Assembly (NCBI GenBank): GCA_944326565.1 | Contig: CALVEL010000001.1 | Location: 1 to 64,000, forward strand | DNA length: 64,000 bases | Source: Candidatus Gastranaerophilales bacterium | Lineage (GTDB): Bacteria; Cyanobacteriota; Vampirovibrionia; Gastranaerophilales; Gastranaerophilaceae | Direction: 5' to 3' | Shown here: piece by piece, positions 1-8,973 of the stretch | Layout: the number at the start of each line of letters is the position of its first letter | How positions within the stretch are numbered: position 1 is the first letter of the stretch | Notes under the pieces: generated by a model | Told to the model about the DNA's origin: nothing | Databases searched by the model: none | The model's input: only the letters and a program-made list of their open reading frames with translations | Translations under genes and position numbers: made by a program

Positions 1-1
1 T

Positions 2-1039
2 AGATATGACTATGAATATGACAGTGCAGGCAATATGACAAAAGCGACTCGAACTCGAGGCGATGGCACACTTGGTTATGTAAAGACTTATGAAAACGGA
101 AACGAAAAGCGCCGTACATATTATAAAGCAGATGGCAAGACGGTAGATGATATATATGACTATGAATATGACAGTGCAGGCAATATGACAAAAGCGACTC
201 GAACTCGAGGCGATGGCACACTTGGTTTTGTAAGTACTTATGAAAACGGAAACGAAAAGCGCAGTACATATTATAAAGCAGATGGCAAAACAATAGATTA
301 TATATATGACTATGAATATGACAGTGTAGGCAATAAGACAAAAGCGACCAAAACTCAAGGCGATGGCACACTTGGTTATGTAAGTACTTATGAAAACGGA
401 AATATAAAGCGTACTATAAATTATCAAGCAGATGGCAAGACGGTAGATGATATATATGACTATGAATATGACAGTGCAGGCAATATGACAAAAGCGACTC
501 GAACTCGAGGCGATGGCACACTTGGTTTTGTAAGGACTTATGAAAACGGAAACGAAAAGCGCCGTACATATTATCAAGCAGATGGCAAGACTCCTTATAA
601 AATAGTTGAGGATGGACAATTAAAAATGGTTAGGATTTTATCTATAGAAAATGATAAAAAGATGATAGACCATAAGTATGAGTTCGATAATGATGGTGTA
701 TGTACCTCATCTACTCTTGCAGAGGCTATAAAAAATAAAATCTCAGGGCCAAGTTTCAACAAAAATACAATTAAAATATTAAGTCAATTGAATACTAATA
801 ATATAATAAAAGTCCTTACCTCATATCAAAAACTTACAGGTGTAACTTTACAGGAAGATATTGCAGATGAATGGGGACTAAATGATGAAGATATCCAGCT
901 TGATGGAAAACAAATAAAAGTAAAAGATTTGATTACTCAATTAGTCGCACAAAGAGCTCAAGAATTAGATATAAAACCTGATGCAAACGGTAAATATAAT
1001 TTAGAAGAATTAGTTAAAGCAGATACTGAAAATAGCTAA
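2..1039 (+). CDS. YD-like tandem-repeat protein, 5' end outside window
   Basis: The frame is open to the left edge, so the first ATG (35) is probably internal and the gene is partial. About 190 residues are 50-residue repeats built on YDYEYDSAGNMTKATRTRGD and TYENGNEKR. They resemble the YD/RHS repeats of surface or toxin-related proteins, but no RHS core or toxin domain is seen. The last ~135 residues are not repetitive, are rich in charged and polar residues, and match no family I recognise. There is no membrane anchor in the visible part. A strong hairpin follows the stop. The real N-terminus and any signal peptide lie outside the window. Function unknown; a surface or secreted role is inference from the repeat type. 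Confidence 0.75.
   Translation, partial: RYDYEYDSAGNMTKATRTRGDGTLGYVKTYENGNEKRRTYYKADGKTVDDIYDYEYDSAGNMTKATRTRGDGTLGFVSTYENGNEKRSTYYKADGKTIDYIYDYEYDSVGNKTKATKTQGDGTLGYVSTYENGNIKRTINYQADGKTVDDIYDYEYDSAGNMTKATRTRGDGTLGFVRTYENGNEKRRTYYQADGKTPYKIVEDGQLKMVRILSIENDKKMIDHKYEFDNDGVCTSSTLAEAIKNKISGPSFNKNTIKILSQLNTNNIIKVLTSYQKLTGVTLQEDIADEWGLNDEDIQLDGKQIKVKDLITQLVAQRAQELDIKPDANGKYNLEELVKADTENS
5..594 (+). repeat. 150-bp in-frame tandem repeat, about 4 copies
   Basis: Units begin at 35, 185, 335 and 485, exactly 150 bp apart. The fourth is cut short near 594, and the tail of a further copy lies at 5-34. Each copy encodes 50 residues. Units 1, 2 and 4 are nearly identical at DNA level; unit 3 differs at more positions. 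Such near identity suggests recent expansion or homogenisation, so copy number may vary between strains. Confidence 0.9.
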
Positions 1040-1046
1040 TACTAAG

Positions 1047-1075
1047 ACATCCTGAGGTAAATAACCTCAGGATGT
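1047..1075. terminator. Hairpin between convergent genes
   Basis: A perfect 12-bp stem (1047-1058 with 1064-1075, core CCTGAGG) and a 5-nt loop lie between two convergent stop codons. The flanking T-tracts are weak, so it probably ends transcription from both sides. Confidence 0.75.
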
Positions 1076-1098
1076 TAATTTCGTATTTGAAAATTATA

Positions 1099-1617
1099 TT
1101 ATCTTCCATAAATCATGGAGTTGAAGAGCCTGCTTAATGGTGATTGTTTTGCTATTGCAGCCTTACGTTCATCTTCGATTTCTTGGAGCTTTACACCTAC
1201 AGTTCTGTATAATTCCTGCATAGTCGCCTGAGATCGTTCTTCTTCAGTGTCAAATTCTGCTCTTATTTTTTGTAATTCTCCGTTGTCTAAAAACTTTCCA
1301 CCACAGCTGTAGCATTCTTCTATCTGAATTGTTCTGTTTGCACTTGAATAATTTTTGACCATCTTAGATCCGCATACAGGACAAGTCCTTGGAAGGCTTT
1401 CATCAACTTTTATAAAGGTTTTTCCCTCTATTGATTTTAGAATTTCATCAATGTTTTCATGTTTTTCGTCAAATTTATTGAATTCTCTGTTATCAAAAAA
1501 TATGCCTCCGCATCCGTTTAAGCATATATCAACATTTATACCCTCTTCCGGTATAAATACTTTTACCATCTCTTTGTTGCATGCAGGACATTTTATTGTT
1601 TGTAATGTATCAGACAT
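1099..1617 (-). CDS. Double TFIIB-type zinc-ribbon protein
   Basis: 172 aa. Two zinc-ribbon units are visible. The first is CPAC near residues 10-13 with a CGG-IFFD half near 36. The second is CPVCG near 78 with CYSCGGKFLDNGEL near 102. This paired layout matches the zf-TFIIB family of small bacterial zinc proteins, whose role is poorly known. The C-terminal ~60 residues are charged and probably helical. There is no signal peptide, so it is probably cytoplasmic. The start is supported by AGGAGG-like bases just upstream. It stands alone between two terminators. Function beyond metal binding cannot be told. Confidence 0.75.
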   Translation of the reverse strand: MSDTLQTIKCPACNKEMVKVFIPEEGINVDICLNGCGGIFFDNREFNKFDEKHENIDEILKSIEGKTFIKVDESLPRTCPVCGSKMVKNYSSANRTIQIEECYSCGGKFLDNGELQKIRAEFDTEEERSQATMQELYRTVGVKLQEIEDERKAAIAKQSPLSRLFNSMIYGR

Positions 1618-1676
1618 TCTTTAATCCTCCTGAAATTTATAGGATTATCTTAATATATTTTAATAATTCTGTCAAT

Positions 1677-1710
1677 AAAAAGCACTCTGCAATTTTGTAG
1701 AGTGCTTTTT
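1677..1710 (-). terminator. Terminator of the M48-like gene
   Basis: AGCACTCT (1681-1688) pairs with AGAGTGCT (1699-1706), extended by an A/T run on each side. It lies just past the 1728 stop on the minus strand and is followed there by T-rich sequence. Confidence 0.8.
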
Positions 1711-1727
1711 ATTTAAATTTATTTTAA

Positions 1728-2558
1728 TTAATTTTCTGATGAATTAGCAAATTCTTCTAAAAGTGTATATGTTGCATCCCATCCGTTTAATCCGCCTGTT
1801 GCCTTGTATTTAGCAATTTGTTTTGTTCGCTCTGCTTTTTTCTTTGCTTGTTCTTCGTTAAATTTTTTAAGCTGTTTTTCGTTAGAGTTTCTTTTTTTAA
1901 CTATCGGATCAGCATAAGTTAAAAAGAATCTGTATTCGTTGCAGGCATACCCAGCTTTTACTTTTGACGGATAATTGTATATCAAATAATCATAAATATT
2001 CATTGCTCTTTTTGAATTTGAAGGATCACCTTTTATTGTTTCCCAGAAACTTCCGGGCATTTTAGTTACCCATACAACCATTGCAAGTGGGTTATATTCT
2101 GCATTAATCATAAGATCTACACCTGTAATATCTGCATCCATATCATCTTTTGAAGAAATTTTATTTTCCGCAAATTCACTGTTTGCAGCAGTATTAATAA
2201 TATTGTCAGCGCTTAAAGTGCTTGCTAGTGCTGCCTTTGCTACATTTCTCAATTTTTCCTTTGAAACTTGAGAATTCATAATGCGACCGATTTCGTTTGA
2301 AATAACAGCAGCGACTTCATTGTCATTGCCTGCGTATATAAGATCCTGTTTGCTAACCTCAATTATTTTTGATGCTGTTGCATTTGAATTGTCAGCCTCT
2401 GTATCTACTACTTTGAATGTTATAGCAGACGGAAGTCCGTTTTTGGTAACAATTTGTTTGCCTACTACAGGTACTCGTGCTGTAGTATCATAAGCCGCTT
2501 GTGCAGGCAGAATTAATACAATCGCTGAAAAAATCGCTAACAATGCTTTTTTAATCAT
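1728..2558 (-). CDS. Exported M48-like protein without HExxH (likely inactive protease)
   Basis: 276 aa with a signal peptide (MIKKALLAIFSAIVLILPAQA). The middle resembles periplasmic M48 peptidases. ISNEIGRI at about 87-94 sits where LxHExxH is expected, and DDMDADITGVDLM at 138-150 matches the downstream ExExAD helix. Both zinc-binding histidines are replaced (N88, R92) and the third ligand appears as Asp, so catalysis is unlikely. The C-terminal ~60 residues are Lys/Glu-rich. A non-enzymatic periplasmic role, such as a chaperone-like or binding role, is inference. The protease-fold call rests on motif spacing only. It is divergent from the HD-GYP operon. Confidence 0.6.
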   Translation of the reverse strand: MIKKALLAIFSAIVLILPAQAAYDTTARVPVVGKQIVTKNGLPSAITFKVVDTEADNSNATASKIIEVSKQDLIYAGNDNEVAAVISNEIGRIMNSQVSKEKLRNVAKAALASTLSADNIINTAANSEFAENKISSKDDMDADITGVDLMINAEYNPLAMVVWVTKMPGSFWETIKGDPSNSKRAMNIYDYLIYNYPSKVKAGYACNEYRFFLTYADPIVKKRNSNEKQLKKFNEEQAKKKAERTKQIAKYKATGGLNGWDATYTLLEEFANSSEN

Positions 2559-2607
2559 ATTCCCTCCTTAATTCTTCAAAAATACACTTTTTGTACCTAT
2601 CATATAA

Positions 2608-2636
2608 TTGAATTCTATCACAAAATATTGTATAAT
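2608..2636 (+). promoter_or_regulatory. Sigma-70-type promoter of the signalling operon
   Basis: TTGAAT (2608-2613), a 17-bp spacer and a perfect TATAAT (2631-2636), about 30 bp before the start codon at 2667. A second TATAAT sits at 2603-2608, with the same following bases (TGAATT). Confidence 0.6.
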
Positions 2637-2666
2637 TGAATTATAGTTTTTTGGTAAGGTGTGGTT

Positions 2667-4400
2667 ATGGAAAAGTTGGAATATAAGAAGAGTCGAAAAA
2701 ATAATAACGGAATTGCTCTAATAAAAGATGCAATTCAAGCTTTGAATAAGGAAAACCCCGAGCAGGCAAAAAAAGATTTTTCAGATGCTTTGACTTTTTT
2801 TAAGAATAAAAATTCAATTCCATATATGTCAGTATGTCTAAGTTTTCTTGGTCTTACCGATTATATTATTGATAAAAATAATTATAGAAATTCTTTAGCT
2901 CTGATGCATGACGGTGCTTATATGGCTGATTATTCAAATTCAAACACAGCAAAGCTCGTAAATGAATTTGTATCAGGAAGTATTTATTATTCAGAAAAAA
3001 ATGACAAAGTGGCACTTCTGCATTACGAAAATGCTAAAAATTTTGCATTAGAAAATGATGAATTTGAATTAATAACATATATTAATGCTCAAATAAGTGC
3101 AATAAAAAGTTTTGATGAATACAATAATGTTCCGACTCAAAATGACCCGCTTGTATCATTAGTCAAGATTGGCCGCTCAATTACGGCATTAACCGATATT
3201 AATGTTTTATTAAAAGTTATTGCAGAAGAAACTCGTAATGCAATGAGAGCAGATAGATGTACAGTATTTATCTATGATAAAGATAAAAATGAGCTATGGT
3301 CAAAAGTCGCTTTGGGAATGGATAGCCAAGAAATACGTTTCCCTGCTGATAAAGGACTCGCAGGGTATGTAGTAAAAACCGGTGAAACTTTAAATATCGC
3401 AGATGCCTATAATGATAAAAGGTTTAATAAAGATGTAGATTCTAAAACAGGCTATCGCACAAAGACAATTCTTTGTATGCCGATAAAAAATAATAATCAG
3501 GAAATTATCGGTGCTTTTCAAGTGTTGAACAAGCTTGATGGTACTTTTACAAAAAATGATGAAGATTTGTTAGTTGCTATAGGCGGAAGTGCAAGTATTG
3601 CATTAGAAAATGCACAGCTTTTTGAACAACAAAAACAATTGTATAAAGAGCAAAAAGAACTTTTTGAAAGTTTTATAAATACTCTTGCATCTTCAATAGA
3701 TGCTAGAGATAAGATTACAGCAGGTCATTCAAGCAGAGTTAAATTGTATTCAATGCTTCTAGCTGATCAGCTTGAGCTTGATGATAAAACAAAAGAATTG
3801 ATAGAAAAAGCTGCGATTCTGCATGATATTGGCAAAATTGGTATTCGGGATAGTGTGCTTCAAAAAGAGGGTAAACTAACTCCAGAAGAGTATAGCCATA
3901 TTCAAGAGCATGTCAAAATAACACATAATATTCTTGACAATATTAGTATGTCAAGTGATTTCAGAATTATAACGGAAATAGCCTGCTCTCATCATGAAAA
4001 GTATGATGGAACAGGATATTACAGACATTTAAAAGGTGAGAAAATTCCTTTTGGCGGAAGGATTCTAGCTGTTGCTGATGTATTTGATGCTATTACTTCA
4101 CGCCGTCACTATCGTGATAAAATGCCTATAAAAAATGTTATAGATATTTTAATAAAAGATTCAGGTACTCATTTTGATAAAAACTTAGTGGATGAATTTT
4201 TGAAAATTTCGGTTGATAAAATTATAAAAGTTTTCTTAACAGAAAATCACAATAGATTTAAAACTGATGATAGAAAAATTCTTTGTAAATACAATCTTCG
4301 GGATATTTATAATTTTATCGTAAATGAAAATGTAAATTCTGAACAAAAATCTATTGTAGATTTGTTTAATTACTATTATTCTGGTAATATACAGGAGTAG
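2667..4400 (+). CDS. GAF/HD-GYP signalling protein (probable c-di-GMP phosphodiesterase)
   Basis: 577 aa from the ATG at 2667, which has AAGG 7 bp upstream; the GTG at 2661 abuts the same AAGG and is less likely. Residues ~15-150 are TPR-like helices, ~165-320 a GAF sensor domain, ~335-530 an HD-GYP domain. The HD motif is HDIGKIG near 386 and the second signature is HHEKYDGTGYY, so the third letter of GYP is Tyr. There is no signal peptide or membrane segment. HD-GYP proteins hydrolyse cyclic di-GMP; the GAF and TPR parts would sense a ligand or partner. It opens a same-strand run with an exported TPR protein and two response regulators. Confidence 0.85.
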   Translation: MEKLEYKKSRKNNNGIALIKDAIQALNKENPEQAKKDFSDALTFFKNKNSIPYMSVCLSFLGLTDYIIDKNNYRNSLALMHDGAYMADYSNSNTAKLVNEFVSGSIYYSEKNDKVALLHYENAKNFALENDEFELITYINAQISAIKSFDEYNNVPTQNDPLVSLVKIGRSITALTDINVLLKVIAEETRNAMRADRCTVFIYDKDKNELWSKVALGMDSQEIRFPADKGLAGYVVKTGETLNIADAYNDKRFNKDVDSKTGYRTKTILCMPIKNNNQEIIGAFQVLNKLDGTFTKNDEDLLVAIGGSASIALENAQLFEQQKQLYKEQKELFESFINTLASSIDARDKITAGHSSRVKLYSMLLADQLELDDKTKELIEKAAILHDIGKIGIRDSVLQKEGKLTPEEYSHIQEHVKITHNILDNISMSSDFRIITEIACSHHEKYDGTGYYRHLKGEKIPFGGRILAVADVFDAITSRRHYRDKMPIKNVIDILIKDSGTHFDKNLVDEFLKISVDKIIKVFLTENHNRFKTDDRKILCKYNLRDIYNFIVNENVNSEQKSIVDLFNYYYSGNIQE

Positions 4401-4413
4401 AGGAATATAAAAT

Positions 4414-5955
4414 TTGAAAAAAAATAAATTCAAATTACTATTGTTGATATTGTGTATTTGTAGTTGTGGGGAGGTGTTCGCACAAAATCCTTATGCTCGT
4501 ATACAACCTGCAAATCCATTGTCAGATTCTTCATCTCAAGAATTTTCATTTTTTGAACCTAAGCGAGCTACTTTGACTAAAAATGATATATACAATCAAT
4601 ATGCTATTGGTCTAAACCGTTTTATGCAAAGTAATGTAAGATCAGCTTATGCTGATTTTACAGTATTGATAGAAAGTATTCAGCCTAATGATTATGCATA
4701 TCTTCAATTTGCGACAAAAATGGCTGATATCGGATTTTTCAATCTCGCAGAAATTTCTTTAAGTAAAGTAAAAGATAAAGATATTGCGCTTTTGTTAAAT
4801 GAAGAAATAAAGCGTTTTTATTTCCCTTCTGCAAAATTGTCACGTAATGATGAAGTATATTTAGGGGAGATTTTTTCAAATATAATCTATAATGACCAAA
4901 GCAGAGAGGCGACTTCTGAGCTTGTTAAAAATACAATGCTGATGGCAGCGTCTGATTATGCAAATTATCTGGCAGCTTTGGGATATTTGAAGTCTGGAAA
5001 TCAAGATGTGGCTATAAAATATATTGATACGGCTCTTGAAAAAAATCCACAAAATATTAATTATGCTAAATTAAAAGCTGAAATACTCTCTCAAGGTAAA
5101 AATCCTCAAAGTGCTTTAAAAATAGTAAAAACTATTAAAGAACAGTCTTTGATAACTCAAGAATATACAAATAAAGTAAATTCTCTCGAACAGTATATTT
5201 TATATAAAACGCAAAAAACAGATTCAAAGAAAAACTATCATTTGGGATATTATTATTATTTCGAAAATGAACTCAACAAAGCATTAAAAACATTACAAGG
5301 AGCAGTAACTACAAAGAAAAAAGACAATAGAGAAGTATATGCACTTTTATCAAGAGTCTATTATGATATGAAAGAGTTCGAAAAAGCTGAGGATATAGCT
5401 TTAAAAGCTTATAATCTTGACAGAAAAAATGTAACAGCGCTATTAGTACTTGGTGATATTTCATATAGAAAGAAGGATTTTAAAACAGCTCTGAAATATT
5501 ATGAAGATGCTCAAAGTCATGAAAAGGAATCACAATTACCGTCTATAAAAGTTGCTCAGACTTGTATAATGCTTGATAAAGAAAAAAAAGCTAAAGATAT
5601 AATTGCAAAGATATTGAAAAATCATTCAGATTGTGCCGAAGCATATTATTATATGGCACTTTTTGAAAAAGATAGAGAAATTCCTTATCTGAAAAAATCA
5701 ATTTCTATAAATTTGAATTATAAAGATGCTTGGATTGATTTAGCAAGAGTTGAGATAGAAAAGAAAAATTTAAATCAGGCAAGAATATATTTAGCAATCG
5801 CAGGGTCTATTGACGAAAATGATTTTAGATATTATTATTATCAAGGATTGGTTGCAAAAGCACAAGGGTTGGACAAAGACGCTAATGCAAATTTTCAAAA
5901 AAGTTTAAAACTTAATCCTGATTACATCCCGGCAAAAGAGGAATTAAACATATGA
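4414..5955 (+). CDS. Exported TPR-repeat protein
   Basis: 513 aa starting at a TTG codon preceded by GAGGA. A short basic N-terminus, a hydrophobic run and a likely cleavage after VFA (~23) mark it for export. Two Cys in the hydrophobic run make a lipoprotein possible but the context is not a classic lipobox. From ~110 to the end it is a chain of TPRs (at least eight by eye), scaffolds for protein contacts. It begins 13 bp after the HD-GYP gene, and its stop overlaps the next start in ATGA, so the genes are likely co-translated. A periplasmic scaffold or sensor role is inference. Confidence 0.8.
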   Translation: MKKNKFKLLLLILCICSCGEVFAQNPYARIQPANPLSDSSSQEFSFFEPKRATLTKNDIYNQYAIGLNRFMQSNVRSAYADFTVLIESIQPNDYAYLQFATKMADIGFFNLAEISLSKVKDKDIALLLNEEIKRFYFPSAKLSRNDEVYLGEIFSNIIYNDQSREATSELVKNTMLMAASDYANYLAALGYLKSGNQDVAIKYIDTALEKNPQNINYAKLKAEILSQGKNPQSALKIVKTIKEQSLITQEYTNKVNSLEQYILYKTQKTDSKKNYHLGYYYYFENELNKALKTLQGAVTTKKKDNREVYALLSRVYYDMKEFEKAEDIALKAYNLDRKNVTALLVLGDISYRKKDFKTALKYYEDAQSHEKESQLPSIKVAQTCIMLDKEKKAKDIIAKILKNHSDCAEAYYYMALFEKDREIPYLKKSISINLNYKDAWIDLARVEIEKKNLNQARIYLAIAGSIDENDFRYYYYQGLVAKAQGLDKDANANFQKSLKLNPDYIPAKEELNI

Positions 5956-6599
5956 AGATAAATATCCTTATAGTAGAAGACCATGAATTGACCCGTTTTG
6001 GACTTAAAACAACATTTGAAGGTGTTGAATATGTAGAAAATATTTACGAAGCTGAGTCTGCAGAAAAAGCTTTGGAAGTTTTCAAACAAAACCCTATTGA
6101 TGTGGTAGTTATGGATTTAGGTCTTCCTAATATGAACGGTATTGAGGCTACTAAACAGATAAGATCTTCTAACAAGGATGTAAAAATAATCATTCTTACA
6201 TCTCACAATGATGAAAAAGAAGTTATGAATAGCTTAAAAGCAGGAGCGAATGCTTATTGTTCAAAAGAAATAAATCCGCAAAGACTTATAGCGGTGGTGC
6301 AATCCGTTGCTGATGGTGCAGCATGGTTCGATCCAAGTATTGCACATATTGTCTTGAAAGCAACAACTACTTCCAGTAAATTTGACTCAGATGGCAGTTG
6401 CAAAGATTATGAATTGACTTCAAGAGAAAAACAAATTTTAAAGCTTATGACAGAGGGTTATTCAAATATGGAAATAGCACAACTTTTAGTTATAAGTATA
6501 AATACAACTAAAGCACATGTCGCAAGTATTCTGCAAAAATTAGAAGTTGATGACAGATTACAAGCTGCATTAAAAGCCCTAAAAAATAATATTGTGTAA
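5952..6599 (+). CDS. NarL/FixJ-type response regulator
   Basis: 215 aa. The receiver domain spans ~1-120, with acidic residues (VEDHE), the phospho-acceptor Asp in VVMDLGLPNMNG near 55 and a conserved Lys near 105. A LuxR-type helix-turn-helix is at ~150-212 (LTSREKQILKLMTEGYSNME). It should bind DNA when phosphorylated. It overlaps the TPR gene by 4 bp. No histidine kinase is adjacent; the nearest is the orphan kinase at 53265. Confidence 0.9.
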   Translation: MKINILIVEDHELTRFGLKTTFEGVEYVENIYEAESAEKALEVFKQNPIDVVVMDLGLPNMNGIEATKQIRSSNKDVKIIILTSHNDEKEVMNSLKAGANAYCSKEINPQRLIAVVQSVADGAAWFDPSIAHIVLKATTTSSKFDSDGSCKDYELTSREKQILKLMTEGYSNMEIAQLLVISINTTKAHVASILQKLEVDDRLQAALKALKNNIV

Positions 6600-6609
6600 A
6601 GGAATTAAG

Positions 6610-7242
6610 ATGTCTGCGTTGGCAAATGTATTGTTAATCGATGACAATCCTAAATATCTGAAAGATGCCCTGCCTTATTACGGGTATAATGTTCGAGTTG
6701 CTATAGACGGAATTCAGGCTTTGGAAATTCTTACTACAGAAAAAAGTAGATTTGATATAATTCTTTTAGATGTTATGATGCCGAATCTTGACGGGTGGGA
6801 AACTCTAAAAGCGATAAGAAAGACTGAAAAAATAAAGTATATTCCGATAATAATGATAACGGCTCTATCAGATGAGCAAAAAGTTATTGCAGGACTCAAA
6901 AATGGTGCAGATGACTACATTACAAAGCCTTTTGTTTTACCAAATCTTTTGGCAAGAATTGAAGCAGTATTACGCCGTAGTGAATGGGCAAAAGAATCTA
7001 AAAATACGATTACTGAATTACCTTTCAAATCTAAATTGCCGGCTAAAGCCCTCACTAGCAGAGAATTGGAAGTATTGACATTAGCAGCAAAAGGTGCAAA
7101 TAATAAAGATATAGCTGAAAAATTAGTACTAAGAGAGGTAACTGTCAAGAGTCATCTCAATAGTATCTTTAAGAAACTGGATGTAACGAGCCGTACGCAA
7201 GCAGTATTATTGGCTATACAGATGAATTTGATTAAAAATTAA
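6610..7242 (+). CDS. Second LuxR-type response regulator
   Basis: About 210 aa from ATG 6610, placed by AAAGGA 6 bp upstream; an upstream TTG at 6592 overlapping the previous gene has no ribosome site. The receiver domain has LIDDNPKY at the N-terminus, the acceptor Asp in ILLDVMMPNLDGWE and Lys in YITKPF. A LuxR helix-turn-helix follows (LTSRELEVLTLAAKG). The receiver resembles OmpR-type regulators although the output is LuxR-type. Two different regulators in one operon with a c-di-GMP hydrolase suggest a branched signalling pathway; that is inference. Confidence 0.88.
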   Translation: MSALANVLLIDDNPKYLKDALPYYGYNVRVAIDGIQALEILTTEKSRFDIILLDVMMPNLDGWETLKAIRKTEKIKYIPIIMITALSDEQKVIAGLKNGADDYITKPFVLPNLLARIEAVLRRSEWAKESKNTITELPFKSKLPAKALTSRELEVLTLAAKGANNKDIAEKLVLREVTVKSHLNSIFKKLDVTSRTQAVLLAIQMNLIKN

Positions 7243-7271
7243 CATTTAAAATATACATAAAGGAGAATAGA

Positions 7272-7802
7272 ATGATTGATTATACAAAAGAAGAATTAGT
7301 CGAATTATTACAAAAATATCCCGAAAAATTTAATGAATGGAAACATGATCAAGAAGAGGTAGACCTCAGTGAGGTGGACTTTTCAGGTATAAATCTTGCA
7401 GAAATTGATTTTAGTGATGTTGATTTAAATTCAAGTTCATTTGCAGACTGTGCATTATCTTTTGTAAAATTTAATAATGCGGATTTAACTTCAGTAGATT
7501 TTACGAGAGCAAGAGTATTGGAATGTGATTTTACAGATGCTCTTTTAAATGGAGCCGATTGCAGTTATGCTGAAATGACATATTGCAATTTTACTGATGC
7601 AGATATGGCAGGATGTATATTTTCAGAAAGTGATTTAAGCAATTCAGATCTTTCAGCATCTTTAAATTTAAACGCTTGTCGTTTTGATGAAGATACTGTA
7701 TGGCCCGACAATGAGCTGATGCCAGAAGATTTCGATGCAAAATACAGTGACGATTTATCTTCTTTAAAAGATGATGAAGATTCTGTAATTAGTGATTATT
7801 AA
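7272..7802 (+). CDS. Pentapeptide-repeat protein
   Basis: 176 aa. Residues ~25-140 are A(D/N)Lxx-type five-residue repeats (for example VDFSGINLAEIDFSDVDLN), predicted to form a right-handed beta-helix. The protein is very acidic, with an Asp-rich tail, and has no signal peptide. It sits 29 bp after the second regulator behind AGGAGA and ends at a strong terminator, so it is probably the last gene of the signalling operon. Some pentapeptide proteins mimic DNA against gyrase and the acidity would allow this, but nothing here proves it. Confidence 0.85.
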   Translation: MIDYTKEELVELLQKYPEKFNEWKHDQEEVDLSEVDFSGINLAEIDFSDVDLNSSSFADCALSFVKFNNADLTSVDFTRARVLECDFTDALLNGADCSYAEMTYCNFTDADMAGCIFSESDLSNSDLSASLNLNACRFDEDTVWPDNELMPEDFDAKYSDDLSSLKDDEDSVISDY

Positions 7803-7827
7803 TTTATAATTCGATAATTAATAAATA

Positions 7828-7860
7828 AAAAAAGACCTGGAATATTCCAGGTCTTTTTTT
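7828..7860. terminator. Bidirectional terminator
   Basis: The palindrome centred on GGAATATTCC has GACCT/AGGTC arms and flanking A- and T-runs. It serves the pentapeptide gene on the plus strand and aroF on the minus strand; the aroF stop codon overlaps its edge. Confidence 0.9.
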
Positions 7861-8909
7861 TATTCTACAATTGCACTTAGGCATTTTTTTTCATAATGAA
7901 GTCTGTCATTAAATTGATTAAGTCTTTTCATTACCTCTTTGAACATAGGTATTGGGAGACTTTGTTTTCCGTCAGATAAAGCATTTTCAGGGTCATGATG
8001 CACTTCAATCATAATTCCGTCAGCTCCGACTATCAAACCTGCTTTTGCAAGCGGTTCAATCAAATATCTTTGACCTGTTCCATGGCTTGGGTCAACTATA
8101 ATAGGTAAATGTGAATATTTTTTTATTACAGGGATTGAAGCTATGTCCATGACATTTCTAGTAAAAGCACTATCAAAACTTCTAATTCCTCTTTCGCATA
8201 GAATAACATTGTGATTGCCTTGATACATAATATGTTCTGCAGCGAGCAGGAACTCTCTTATTGTGCTTGCTAATCCACGTTTTAGAATTACTGGCTTTTT
8301 GCACTTGCCTACTGCTTGCAAAAGTTTAAAGTTTTGGACATTTCTTGCACCTATTTGTAATACATCAATATAGTCGCACATCATATCTAAGTCAGAAGCA
8401 TCCATGATTTCAGAAACTGTCAAAAGACCAGTTTCATCACTTGCTCTTTTTAAAAATTTAAGAGCTTTTTCACCGTTTCCTTGAAAATCATAAGGAGATG
8501 TTCTTGGTTTGAATGCCCCGCCTCTCAAAAATTGACATCCCATCTCTTTAGCTGCTAGAGCAACTTGTAAAAGTCCTTCATAGTCGTCTTCAACTGAACA
8601 AGGTCCAACCATTGCAACTGGTTTGTTACCTCCGCCTATTTTTACTCCGTTTGCGAATTCTATAACGGTATCTTCTTCATGACTATCGCGTGAAGCTAAT
8701 CTGAAGGGTTCTCTTATAATTTTTACTTCTTTAACTCCTTCATAAGCAGCGATTCTGCCTGGTGTAATGGTTGTTTTGTCTCCCAAAGCATCAATTACTG
8801 TATGAATTTCACCCTGGTTGCATCTTACTTGAAAGCCGTTTTCTTTAAGTAAATCAATAATTTTCTCTATATTCGCTTTGGTAGCGTTTCGCTCCATAAT
8901 AATAATCAT
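7860..8909 (-). CDS. aroF: 3-deoxy-7-phosphoheptulonate synthase (DAHP synthase)
   Basis: 349 aa. It condenses phosphoenolpyruvate with erythrose 4-phosphate, the first step of the shikimate pathway to aromatic amino acids and chorismate. Residues 1-70 form the small ferredoxin-like regulatory domain of the Thermotoga/Bacillus-type enzyme. The barrel follows, with VGPCSVE near 100, FLRGGAFKPRTSPY near 128, DVLQIGARN near 180, VILKRG near 204 and the metal-site IVDPSHGTG near 270. The ATG at 8909 has GAGGAG 7 bp upstream. It is monocistronic. Chorismate would also supply the aryl starter of an APE-type pigment, but no such link is visible here. Confidence 0.95.
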   Translation of the reverse strand: MIIIMERNATKANIEKIIDLLKENGFQVRCNQGEIHTVIDALGDKTTITPGRIAAYEGVKEVKIIREPFRLASRDSHEEDTVIEFANGVKIGGGNKPVAMVGPCSVEDDYEGLLQVALAAKEMGCQFLRGGAFKPRTSPYDFQGNGEKALKFLKRASDETGLLTVSEIMDASDLDMMCDYIDVLQIGARNVQNFKLLQAVGKCKKPVILKRGLASTIREFLLAAEHIMYQGNHNVILCERGIRSFDSAFTRNVMDIASIPVIKKYSHLPIIVDPSHGTGQRYLIEPLAKAGLIVGADGIMIEVHHDPENALSDGKQSLPIPMFKEVMKRLNQFNDRLHYEKKCLSAIVE

Positions 8910-8973
8910 ATCTGTTCTCCTCGGGGTTTCTAAAAAATTAGCGTTACCAGTGTAGCATAAATTTTATTTCTAA

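Noticed and set aside
5-594. CRISPR array from regular repeats
   Set aside because: Units are contiguous 150-bp coding repeats with no spacers and stay in one reading frame.
1355-1624. Plus-strand ORF of 89 codons
   Set aside because: Fully antisense to the zinc-ribbon gene, whose Cys motifs prove that strand; no ribosome site.
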